Below are positions 45,365 through 52,781 of a stretch of 64,000 nt of DNA, piece by piece. Origin of the DNA: Burkholderiales bacterium (lineage in GTDB: Bacteria > Pseudomonadota > Gammaproteobacteria > Burkholderiales > Burkholderiaceae_C); NCBI GenBank assembly GCA_947474755.1, contig CANJJE010000007.1:62001-126000 (forward strand), written 5' to 3'. The stretch's first letter is position 1; each line of letters starts with the position of its first letter. The position numbers and the translations under genes are program-made. A model generated the notes under the pieces. The model ran no database searches, was not told where the DNA came from, and saw only the letters and a list, made by a program, of their open reading frames with translations.

Positions 45365-46807
45365 CTAACCCCTGAACTTCATCAACAGGTTCAGCACCTT
45401 GGTGGCAAGCCCGCCGTAGGGCGGCTGGAACATCATCTGGATGGCCGAGAACGGGCCCTGATAAAACACCGGGCGCAGCTTCGAGAAAGTGACGAATCCT
45501 TCGTAGCCATGGTAGTGGCCCATGCCGCTGCCACCCACGCCGCCGAACGGCAGATCGTGCTGGCCCACATGCAGCAGGCCTTCGTTGACCGAGACGCCAC
45601 CCGACATCACGCGTGTGATGTACAAATCCTGCAGCGCGTGGTCGTGGGTGAAGGGGTAGATCGCGAGCGGCCGATCGTGCGCGTTGACGTAGCCCACCAC
45701 CTCGTCGGCGGTGCGGTAGGTCTTGATCGGCAGGATCGGGCCGAAGATCTCGCGCTGCATCACCAGCATGTCGTCGGTCACGTCGAGCACCAGATGCGGC
45801 GCGAACTTGCGCGGCGCAGAGCCGCTCTGGTGGTTGGGCGCCAGGTTGACCAGCGTCGCGCCCTTGGCGCGCGCATCGTCGAGCATGCCCTGCAGGCGCT
45901 GGTGCGACCGCTCGTCGATGATCGATGTGTAGTCGTTGCCGTTCAGATCGGGGTAGCGCTGGGCCACCAGGCGCCTGGCATGCGCGGCGAACTCGTCGGT
46001 GCGGCCCTCGGGCACGAACAGGTAGTCGACGCTGGTGCAGATCTGCCCGGCGTTCAGCAGCTTCAGCCACAGTACCCGCTCGGCCGCCGTCTTGATCGGG
46101 AAGTCGGGGCCGATGATGGCCGGCGACTTGCCACCGAGTTCGAGCGTCACCGGCGTCAGGTTGCGCGCGGCAGAGGCCATCACCGCGCGGCCGGTCTGGC
46201 CCGAGCCGGTGAACATCAGGTGGTCGAAGGGCAGCGAGCTGAAGGCCGGGCCCCGGCCGCCGCTGTCCTCGAAGAACATCAGCTTGTCGGCGGGGAAGTA
46301 CTGCGGGCTCAGTGACACCAGCAGCCTGGCCAGATGGGCCGAGTTCTCCGACATCTTGACCATCGCCCGGTTGCCGGCCGCAAAGATGGCGGTCAGCGGC
46401 GCGAACGACAGATTGAGCGGGAAGTTCCACGGCACGATGACGCCCACCACGCCCAGCGGCTGCGGAATCAGCCGGTTCCTCGCCAGCGGGAATGTCATCT
46501 GGTCGACATGCCGCCGCATCGGCTTCATCCAGCGCTTGAGCTTCTTGCCTGTGTCACGGATGCCCTCGAGCACGACGAAGACCTCGGTGAACAGCGTCTC
46601 GAACTGCGAGCGGTTGCCGTAGTCGCGGTTGATCGCCTCGACGATCGCGTCCTGGTTCTCCTTCAGCAGGCGGGCCAGCGAGTTCAGGTCGGCCAGGCGC
46701 TGCGCGTGGCTGGGGCTGGGCTCGGCCAGATAGGCGGCACGCTGCAGCGCCAGGGCCTGTTCGAATTCAGGGGGGATCATGACCTCGGACAGGTCGGACA
46801 GATGCAT
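45365..46807 (-). CDS. aldehyde dehydrogenase, coniferyl-aldehyde dehydrogenase-like
   Basis: 480 aa. NAD(P)-dependent oxidation of an aldehyde. Motifs: VIVPWNFPLNLSFAPL, VKMSENSA, FTGSGQTGRAVM, general-base Glu in LELGGKSPAII and the nucleophile Cys (about 258) in NAGQICTSVDY; EIFGPILPI follows. The sequence style (RDYGNRS, PWNFPLNLS, FFEDSGG, HHxxYEGF-like GHYHGYEGFVTFS) fits the CalB/long-chain fatty-aldehyde group. C-terminus PPYGGLATKVLNLLMKF may be membrane-associating. It lies alone in the island. Confidence 0.85.
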   Translation of the reverse strand: MHLSDLSEVMIPPEFEQALALQRAAYLAEPSPSHAQRLADLNSLARLLKENQDAIVEAINRDYGNRSQFETLFTEVFVVLEGIRDTGKKLKRWMKPMRRHVDQMTFPLARNRLIPQPLGVVGVIVPWNFPLNLSFAPLTAIFAAGNRAMVKMSENSAHLARLLVSLSPQYFPADKLMFFEDSGGRGPAFSSLPFDHLMFTGSGQTGRAVMASAARNLTPVTLELGGKSPAIIGPDFPIKTAAERVLWLKLLNAGQICTSVDYLFVPEGRTDEFAAHARRLVAQRYPDLNGNDYTSIIDERSHQRLQGMLDDARAKGATLVNLAPNHQSGSAPRKFAPHLVLDVTDDMLVMQREIFGPILPIKTYRTADEVVGYVNAHDRPLAIYPFTHDHALQDLYITRVMSGGVSVNEGLLHVGQHDLPFGGVGGSGMGHYHGYEGFVTFSKLRPVFYQGPFSAIQMMFQPPYGGLATKVLNLLMKFRG

Positions 46808-47023
46808 GGTGCGGGCTCCGGTCGACTGGAGCGGTCAGCAAGAGGCCGACGGCTGCGCCTGATTCTGGGGCCGAAACCCGGGCCCCCGTGCGGCGAAGTC
46901 ATGCCGCCCCCACATCCACCGCCGAAGAAGCCGCCCGCACCGCCCGCACCAGCACGCATGCATCAGCCCATCCCGTAAGCGCCGTGCTATTCACTTGATG
47001 GCTTGCAATCGTTTTGGCTATCG

Positions 47024-47046
47024 TTCAACCGTTGATTCAACCGTTG
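47024..47046 (+). repeat. 11-bp tandem direct repeat upstream of the SGNH hydrolase gene
   Basis: TTCAACCGTTG occurs at 47024-47034 and again at 47036-47046, with one base between, ending 10 bp before the ATG. It lies in the A+T-richer last 80 bp of a 249-bp intergenic region. Could be an operator or part of the leader. Confidence 0.4.
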
Positions 47047-47056
47047 CGGTCTTTCC

Positions 47057-47746
47057 ATGAAATTCGCCAAAGCGATTCTTATTGCGCTGATCCTGTCAAG
47101 CGCGGCGTGCAGCAATGCAGATCCATCCACCCCAAGGCCGAAGCCCGAGCGCTTTGCCAATGAGATTGCAGTCTTTGCCAGGCAGCAGCCTCAGAAGGGC
47201 GGCATCGTCTTCACCGGTAGCTCCAGCATTCGCGAGTGGGACACTCTGAAAGAGGACTTCCCCGGCCTGCCTGTTTTGAATCGCGGCTTTGGTGGCAGCG
47301 TGGCGAATGACCTCATCGTTCATGTTGACACCGTAGTCCTTCGCCATGAGCCGAAGGTGCTCGTCACCTACACGGGCAGCAATGACTTGACTGCCAATCT
47401 CACGGTTCAGGAAGCCTTCGAGGACTACACGAAGTTCCTCGATCTCGTCCGCGAACGCTCGCCGAAGACGCGAGTGGTCGTGACCTCCGTGAAGATCGCC
47501 ATCAAGCACCGCAGCCAGATCCATGAGGTGCATGAGCTGAATCAAAAGCTCGCCGAATGGGCCCACGACAAAAACTGGGTGCGATATGTCGACACCACCA
47601 GCTACCTCGCGGATGCCAAAGGGAAGCCCATCCGTGATTACTACGCCGATGACCTCATCCACCTCAGCCCGGCGGGCTATGTGAGGTGGAAGGAGATCCT
47701 GACTCCCGTGCTGCAAGAAGAGTGGGCCAAGGCCCATGCGGCGTGA
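47057..47746 (+). CDS. SGNH/GDSL-family hydrolase lipoprotein
   Basis: 229 aa. Lipoprotein signal MKFAKAILIALILSSAAC. SGNH blocks: nucleophile Ser in VFTGSSSIREW, Gly in NRGFGGS, Asn in YTGSNDL and the D-x-x-H pair in YADDLIHLSPAGY. Likely an esterase or polysaccharide deacetylase acting in the envelope. Base composition is visibly lower in GC than the flanking genes, with codons such as ATT, AAA and CTT, suggesting recent transfer. Confidence 0.85.
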   Translation: MKFAKAILIALILSSAACSNADPSTPRPKPERFANEIAVFARQQPQKGGIVFTGSSSIREWDTLKEDFPGLPVLNRGFGGSVANDLIVHVDTVVLRHEPKVLVTYTGSNDLTANLTVQEAFEDYTKFLDLVRERSPKTRVVVTSVKIAIKHRSQIHEVHELNQKLAEWAHDKNWVRYVDTTSYLADAKGKPIRDYYADDLIHLSPAGYVRWKEILTPVLQEEWAKAHAA

Positions 47747-47867
47747 TCTTCTCGGTGAGTCCATGAACGAGCAGATGCACTCGCAGATGCCGTCCGCCAC
47801 CGCGATGTCGAAGCCCGACTTCGCAGGTGCGTCGAGCTATTGCCACGACGGCAAACTGACCGTGTAT

Positions 47868-47882
47868 GTGTGACTGAGGCTT
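47868..47882 (+). repeat. short copy of the parE-tail core GTGTGACTGAGGCTT
   Basis: Exact 15-nt match to the parE stop-codon region (41790-41804). Here it is separated from the 64-bp flank copy by the 100-bp inverted-repeat element, whereas at parE the two are only 8 bp apart. Confidence 0.6.
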
Positions 47883-47890
47883 GACCGAGG

Positions 47891-47990
47891 CGCCGAAGCC
47901 ACCGGGTCATCCCCTGCGCGTATGTCCTCCGGCCGACTACGCCGACCTCCCCCTTGATTTCGCTGCGGGGATGGCCCGGTGGCTTCGGCG
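47891..47990. repeat. 100-bp element with 24-nt inverted ends (MITE-like or large palindromic repeat)
   Basis: CGCCGAAGCCACCGGG at 47891-47906, extended by TCATCCCC, is the reverse complement of 47967-47990 (GGGGATGGCCCGG then TGGCTTCGGCG) with one mismatch. The 52-bp middle is unpaired. It splits the parE-tail core from its flank. No transposase is inside. Confidence 0.7.
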
Positions 47991-47993
47991 GGT

Positions 47994-48057
47994 AGGGTAG
48001 GAGGCGCTCTGGACATGCTGGCCGATGGGCTGCTTCTGACCTAGGCTGCGTGAGAAC
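47994..48057 (+). repeat. 64-bp direct repeat, copy 2
   Basis: Matches 41813-41876 at 62 of 64 positions. Together with 47868-47882 it forms a second copy of the parE downstream junction. The rest of the gene-free stretch 47747-48473 contains a short 36-codon frame at 47763-47873 without recognisable homology. Confidence 0.88.
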
Positions 48058-48264
48058 GCAGTCGGGGCGGCGAAGCGCGACGCTTCGGCGCGACACCATC
48101 GGAATCAGGGTCAACCCTGAGAGCTTGACCGCCAGCGACCCTGGTGAATGGTCCAAGGACCTGCCGACACCGCTCGACGCGACGGCCCGGGCGTCCAATC
48201 GAGGCACTTCAGGGCGTCGAAGGCCCGTCTTGGTCCTTGCCCAGGGCCTTTGAATTTCCAATGC

Positions 48265-48340
48265 TCTCCGCCCCGGTTCTGCCGTGCTCGGGGTGCCGTC
48301 CGGCAAGGAAGATGGCGTTTGAAAAGCCTACCCGCCAACC
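48265..48340 (+). mobile_element. IS91-like end remnant (subtype with 50783 copy)
   Basis: The block CCCCGGTTCTGCCGTGCTCG, GGGTGCCGTCCGGCAAGGA and the end GCGTTTGAAAAGCCTACCC is repeated at 50783-50855 with few changes. Its last 20 bases resemble the TTTGAAAAnCCTATCC end of the IS91-like tails at 42633 and 44986. It points toward the PEP-CTERM gene. Confidence 0.55.
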
Positions 48341-48473
48341 AGCCGTCGTCCCGGTTGATCCGGATCAACTCGCGTCGACCGCCGATGCGTATCGTCCTGT
48401 CTGGAGTCTGGTGTTCATCGCCTTGTTGCGCGATATCAGCCCGGGTCGGGCTCAATGAACAAAGGGGCATCGC

Positions 48474-49619
48474 TTGAAGCATTTTTCGAGAGTAACGCTT
48501 GCCAGCGGTTTCTTACTGGCCTCGCTGGCCGGCAATGTCGGCGCGGCCACGGACTGGGCCATTTCGGATCTCGGCTCGGCGCACAACATCATGACCATGA
48601 GGATGAACGATCAGGGCTGGGTCATCCTGGGCCCTCGAGTTCTCAGCCCCACCGCCGGGGGCTATGCGGTGACCGAAATCCTCAATGCGCAGGGCACTTC
48701 CGGCAATCTCGATCTGTACGGAATCAACAACAGCAATACCGTGATCGGCGTTGACCAGAGCTCGGGTCTGCGACATGCCTTTTCCTGGTCGGCCGGGCAC
48801 CGCACCGACCTGCCGGAGATTGCCAACTGGAACAACTACATCGCTTCCGAAGCGCGGCAGGTCAATGCCAAGGGCCAGATCATCGGCAACACCGGTGATG
48901 GCGCAGCGATCTGGACACCCGACGGAAGCGGCGGCTACGCCGTGGTGACGCTGAACAAGTGGAGTACGGGCAGTGCCATCAACGACCTCGGCATGGGCCT
49001 GATGAGCAATCTCAACTCGCCTACGGCGATCTTCCAGGCGGGCTACTCGAACGGCGTGACGCCCACCACCTTCATCCCGGAGCGGGACGGCTTCCGGCCG
49101 GCCGGTGCGGCGATCAACGACTCGTTCACGGTGGCCGGCGCGGCTTTTTATCAGGCGGCGGGCTACAGCTGGAACCAGGTCTATGTGTGGCAGGGCAGCA
49201 CCGTGACGCCCTTGCCGGTCAGCGCCACCGCAGCCAATTGGCAGATGAATGTCGGGGCGGTCGGCGGCATCAACGAAGCCAACACCATCGTCGGTACCGG
49301 TTCCTTCGGGCCCTACGACGAGCGGGCCATGATGTGGACACCTGGTGCGCTGGGCTGGACCGAGATCGACCTGAACACCTTGAGCTACACGGGCGCGAGC
49401 TTCGGCAAGCTGACCCAGGCCAGAGACATCAATGAACGTGGCCAGATCCTTGGCGCCGGTGACTACTTTGACAGCGCCAGCGGCCAATGGAGCCAGCATG
49501 TCTTCCTGCTCACGCCAGTGCCGGAGCCAGCCAGTTTTGCCATGCTGTTGGCGGGCCTGCTGGGGCTGGCGGGCTTGATGCGGCGACACGTGGCGCGTCA
49601 GCACACCGTCGACGCCTGA
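48474..49619 (+). CDS. PEP-CTERM sorting-signal exported protein with HAF-like repeats
   Basis: 381 aa from TTG 48474, preceded by AAAGGGG at 48460-48466; no ATG or GTG in frame fits the signal peptide. Signal: KHFSRVTLASGFLLASLAGNVGA. The body has repeats of the kind seen in HAF-repeat proteins (GINNSNTVIGV, INEANTIVGTG, INERGQILGAG), probably beta-propeller-like. The C-terminus VPEPASFAMLLAGLLGLAGL followed by RR is a PEP-CTERM anchor, processed by an exosortase not seen in this window. Exopolysaccharide-linked envelope function likely. Confidence 0.85.
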   Translation: MKHFSRVTLASGFLLASLAGNVGAATDWAISDLGSAHNIMTMRMNDQGWVILGPRVLSPTAGGYAVTEILNAQGTSGNLDLYGINNSNTVIGVDQSSGLRHAFSWSAGHRTDLPEIANWNNYIASEARQVNAKGQIIGNTGDGAAIWTPDGSGGYAVVTLNKWSTGSAINDLGMGLMSNLNSPTAIFQAGYSNGVTPTTFIPERDGFRPAGAAINDSFTVAGAAFYQAAGYSWNQVYVWQGSTVTPLPVSATAANWQMNVGAVGGINEANTIVGTGSFGPYDERAMMWTPGALGWTEIDLNTLSYTGASFGKLTQARDINERGQILGAGDYFDSASGQWSQHVFLLTPVPEPASFAMLLAGLLGLAGLMRRHVARQHTVDA

Positions 49620-49927
49620 GATCGAAGCCTGCGGGTGTTGCGTCCCGTCGGCTGTCGGCATGGACCGTGCCCGGCCGCAACGTATCAGCTGGGCGTAGCT
49701 GCTCAAGCAGGTTTTAGCTACTGACCTGCCCCCAACCGCCATACCAATGTATCGGCAGGAGTCCCGGTTGAACGTGACTGGATCTCTCGTTGTTGGTTGG
49801 TTTGAGCTGTTGAGCAACGTTAGCTGCACAGGAACGAGCTAGAGGCGCAGGCGGCGGGTGAGTAGCCTGTCGAAAATGGGACGCAAAGCGATGGGACGGC
49901 GGATGGCCGCACGACAGGGGATTCACC
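49620..49927. other. 308-bp intergenic stretch, no gene seen
   Basis: Contains CTGCTCAAGCAGGTTTTAGCT at about 49697-49717, similar to the odd insert in the IS91 relic near 42150-42172 (GCTCAAGC then TTTTAGCT), so it may be another element scar. The last 90 bp (AAAATGGGACGC onward) lead into the next small gene with AGGGGA before its ATG. Nothing else recognised. Confidence 0.4.
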
Positions 49928-50179
49928 ATGAACACGGCTGAGGGGGTGCGCAAGCTGGCGCCAGTGATCCGGGGCGGATCTACTGCGATAGCGGTGGTCT
50001 GGTTCCTGGGTGTCCTGGTTGGCGTGCTCATCGATGTAGGCTGGAGCGGACTTTTGAAGGCTTTGCCGTTAGGGGCGGTCGGCGCTGTGGTTATCGCAGC
50101 TATCGGCTACTCCGTAGCCTGGGTGCTGATGGGACTCGCGGGCGATAGGTCGCCACCTAAAGGCCCGAGCGACTGTTAG
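49928..50179 (+). CDS. small two-helix membrane protein, unknown function
   Basis: 83 aa with a fair Shine-Dalgarno (AGGGGA, 7 bp before ATG). Two TM helices: STAIAVVWFLGVLVGVLIDV and GAVGAVVIAAIGYSVAWVLM, with a short basic N-terminal region and Pro-rich tail. No family recognised; it lies between two element remnants. Confidence 0.55.
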   Translation: MNTAEGVRKLAPVIRGGSTAIAVVWFLGVLVGVLIDVGWSGLLKALPLGAVGAVVIAAIGYSVAWVLMGLAGDRSPPKGPSDC

Positions 50180-50256
50180 CAGATGTCAACAATTCGCCCT
50201 GGGAAATGGGAAACATAAGCGAGGGGAAGTTGCATGCTTCGTGCGCGAGGCAACGC

Positions 50257-50436
50257 ATGAAACGACTGTTTCTGACTCCGATACTGCTTATGTCGAGTCC
50301 GGCGCGGGGCCAGTCGCTCGACGCGGCTGTGGACGCATACAACCGCAAGGACTACGTGACTGCGCTGCGTGTGTTCCGGCTGGCGGCGCTGGTGCCCGGG
50401 CCGCAGCTGCACCAGATTCGTTTGGTGTCGGCGTAA
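50257..50436 (+). pseudogene. Sel1/TPR-like protein start truncated by an IS91 fragment
   Basis: From ATG 50257: signal peptide MKRLFLTPILLMSSPARG, then SLDAAVDAYNRKDYVTALRVF, the first helix pair of a Sel1/TPR repeat. At about 50380 the frame runs into RLAALVPGPQLHQIR, which is IS91 transposase sequence, and stops at 50434-50436. So a TPR-type periplasmic protein was cut and fused in frame to element DNA. 59 aa in all; probably non-functional. Confidence 0.6.
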
Positions 50437-50876
50437 CTTCGCTGCGCGAAGTGAGCGGACCCCCGCTGCGCGAACCACGGCGTGCTGGCCCCCAACGCCA
50501 GGCTGCGCGCACTGGTGGTGCCGCAAGGGCCCGAGGCCAAGCGCTGCAGACGGTTTGACGATTTCGATCCCCCGCTGTTCAAGCGGCCCGGCACGCAGGG
50601 CCGCTGGGAGTTGGCTGCGTCCGGGTGGCCACAGGGCCGATGGAAACGGCCTGGCGACAAAGGGTCACCCGTCGATGGCCGCCGGACAGGTGCATTTCGG
50701 CTGGGCCAACCCCGCCCGTCCACGCCCAACAGATCTCAGCCTGCATCCAAAGACAGGGTCAAGGCGCTTCGGGCGCTGAGTTCCTCCCCGGTTTTGCCGT
50801 GCTCGGGGTGCCGTCAGGCAAGGAATAGGGCGTTTTAAAAACCTATCCCCGGTTTGAAAAGCCTATCCTCGGGCTG
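50382..50876 (+). mobile_element. decayed IS91-family element, second relic
   Basis: RLAALVPGPQLHQIR (50382-50427) is followed by about 50 bp containing the hairpin ACTTCGCTGCGCGAAGT (50436-50452). Then HGVLAPNARLRALVVPQGPE (about 50476-50535) resumes the same transposase. After that comes tail-like sequence (CGATGGAAACGGCCTGGCGA near 50637) and the end block repeated from 48265, finishing TTTAAAAACCTATCCCCGG and again TTTGAAAAGCCTATCC. The C-terminal zinc part is missing. No gene in 50437-50955. Confidence 0.7.
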
Positions 50877-50955
50877 CTGCAACTGTGGCACGGCGATAGC
50901 CGCGTCCGCCGCCCGACGGCCAGGCCTCTGATCACCGCACCACCGGAGAACGCCC

Positions 50956-52044
50956 ATGACCCGCCGTCCTTGCCCGTCTGCCCTTGCCCTGCTGCTGGCC
51001 GCCCTGGGCAGCCTGCCGGCCCAGGCGCTGACCGAGAACAGCGTCAACGTGTCGAGCCGTGCCTTCGCCCCTACGCTCGATGGCGTGGGCATGCGCAACG
51101 AGGTCTCCCGCAACGACGCGGGCGCGGCGCCCATTGCGCTGAGCACCGACACCGGCCCGCAGTCGGGGCAGCGCGAACCGGTGTTGGCCTTTGACGGCAA
51201 ATGCGTGGTGATTGCGACCGGCGCCCCCTGCCAAGGCGACGAAGCCCCGCTGACCACCCAAACGGTGCTGGACGGCAGCAAGCCGGTGGTGGTCCGGGAG
51301 GGCACGTTCGGCGTTGGCAATGCCAGCGCCTATGCGCGCGACGGCCGGGTCGGCGCCAAGGCGTCGTCGCTGGTGTCGACCGGCATGAGCCACGCCACCA
51401 TCGACCGCGCCAACCCGGGCCGGTCGGTCCCCGGCAAGCTGTACTCCACCGGCAGCGCCAGCGCCAGCGCCGGTGCCTCCACGCGCCACACCAACACCCT
51501 GCAAGGGCCGGCGGGCGGCGTGGCCACCATCACCCTCAGCGGCGTGGCCTCCAGCAGCCTGTTCATCAACAGCACCCCCGGCCTGGGCAACACAGCCAGC
51601 CTGTCGATGGAGGTGCAAGGCAGCGCGGCACCCGCTGGCCAGCGCTGCAACAACCTGAACCTGGGGTGTGTGGCCTCGTTCGGCTACGGCCGCTTTGCCG
51701 ACCCGGGCAGCATCGGGCCCATCGTGCAGGGGGTCGAACACCGCAGCTTTGCCATCAGCTTCCAGGCCCGTACCGGCGACATCGTCTCGCTGCTGGCTTA
51801 TGTCGGCGCGAACACCAGCAACACCGGCACGGCCGATGCGTCGCACACGCTGAGCATTGACGAGATCACCTTGAGCAGCGGCTTCGGGTTCACCGATGAA
51901 TCGGCCTTCGTGCGCAACGGCAACCGCTATGCGTTTGCCGCCGCCGCCGTGCCCGAGCCAGCCAGCGCGGCCCTGCTGCTGGCCGGCCTGCTGGCGGTTG
52001 CGGGGCGGGCGCGTTTCAGACGATCTGGTCCTCGGGCTTGCTGA
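50956..52044 (+). CDS. PEP-CTERM sorting-signal exported protein
   Basis: 362 aa from ATG 50956 with GGAG upstream. Signal peptide ALALLLAALGSLPAQA. The body is rich in Ser, Ala, Gly and Asn, with two Cys pairs (GKCVVIATGAPC, RCNNLNLGC), and is probably a beta-rich secreted protein. The C-terminus AVPEPASAALLLAGLLAVAG plus RARFRR is a PEP-CTERM tail. It is unlike the first PEP-CTERM protein outside that tail. Its last 29 bp overlap a remnant on the opposite strand. Confidence 0.82.
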   Translation: MTRRPCPSALALLLAALGSLPAQALTENSVNVSSRAFAPTLDGVGMRNEVSRNDAGAAPIALSTDTGPQSGQREPVLAFDGKCVVIATGAPCQGDEAPLTTQTVLDGSKPVVVREGTFGVGNASAYARDGRVGAKASSLVSTGMSHATIDRANPGRSVPGKLYSTGSASASAGASTRHTNTLQGPAGGVATITLSGVASSSLFINSTPGLGNTASLSMEVQGSAAPAGQRCNNLNLGCVASFGYGRFADPGSIGPIVQGVEHRSFAISFQARTGDIVSLLAYVGANTSNTGTADASHTLSIDEITLSSGFGFTDESAFVRNGNRYAFAAAAVPEPASAALLLAGLLAVAGRARFRRSGPRAC

Positions 52045-52170
52045 TCTTGCCCGTCGGCGCATGACGCGCGCTGGGCGCCAGCGGGTGCTCGGCGACGCTG
52101 CCGTCCCACACCGGGTCGGCGATGCCCTCGAACACCTCGCGCAGGCGCTGGCCCCAGGTGTTGTGGAACG
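52016..52170 (-). pseudogene. C-terminal remnant of an unidentified gene
   Basis: About 50 codons ending at TGA 52016-52018: FHNTWGQRLREVFEGIADPV, then WDGSVAEHPLAPSA and SKPEDQIV. This reads like the end of a real protein: smooth codon bias and no low complexity. The upstream part is lost at the IS3 remnant. I cannot name the family. Confidence 0.35.
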
Positions 52171-52234
52171 ACCCTCTCCCAAGATTTCGAACCGTTCGGC
52201 AACAGAACGACCGGCATGATGAAGGCCCCCAAGG

Positions 52235-52370
52235 GGCCAGGAGCATGTGGTGAGGAAGAGCAAGTTCACTGACGATCGGATCGTGTTTGCGCTCAAGCAA
52301 GCCGAACTCGGTATCGGCGTCGAGGAGGTGTGCCGCAAGATGGGCATCAGCGACGCTGACCTTCTATGCA
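52235..52370 (+). mobile_element. IS3-family orfA remnant
   Basis: From GTG 52247 or 52250: RKSKFTDDRIVFALKQAE, EVCRKMGIS, the helix-turn-helix of IS3-type OrfA. A single extra base near 52357 would restore DATFY. The sequence switches at about 52370 straight into the parE-tail copy, so most of the element is gone. AGGAG precedes the start. Confidence 0.7.
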
Positions 52371-52466
52371 CTGACCAGGCTGATGGGCAAGGACAAGGGC
52401 TAGGCGCAGGCGCGACTTGATGGCGCTGCATGGCGATGAAGTCGATGTGGATGTGTGACTGATGCT
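52371..52466 (+). repeat. degenerate copy of the parE 3' end
   Basis: Aligns to 41709-41805: CTGACCAGGCTGATGGGCAA, GCGACTTGATGG, CTGCATGGCGATGAAGTCGA, TGTGGATGTGTGACTGA. It has small indels and a broken frame. The following 315 bp (52467-52781) hold no gene or repeat that I recognise. Confidence 0.8.
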
Positions 52467-52781
52467 TGGCTTCGTCGGGTGGTGTGGCTGTGAAGGGTTC
52501 CGGACATCCGGACTGCGAAACACGTGGTGCCATCCCGACCAGACCGATGGAGCGCTCTGCGCAGCGAAAAAGACCCTGGGCCTTCGAACCGCCGCCACGC
52601 AGTCTTTCGTCATCAACAACGTTCTGCTCCACCTGTCGTCGTTCGGAGCACACAGCGCCGATCCGGCCGGTAGTTGATTCCTGGCCCTCTCCTCTTGGCT
52701 GCAGAATCGCCGCGCGACGTGCTGTGCGACCAAGGTGGCCGTCGCCCGGACACTGCTTGCCCGGGTTTCGACCATGAGGGA

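Noticed and set aside
46777-46959. Gly-rich small frame upstream of the aldehyde dehydrogenase
   Set aside because: Low-complexity frame without Shine-Dalgarno, overlapping the start of the dehydrogenase; a chance product of GC-rich spacer.
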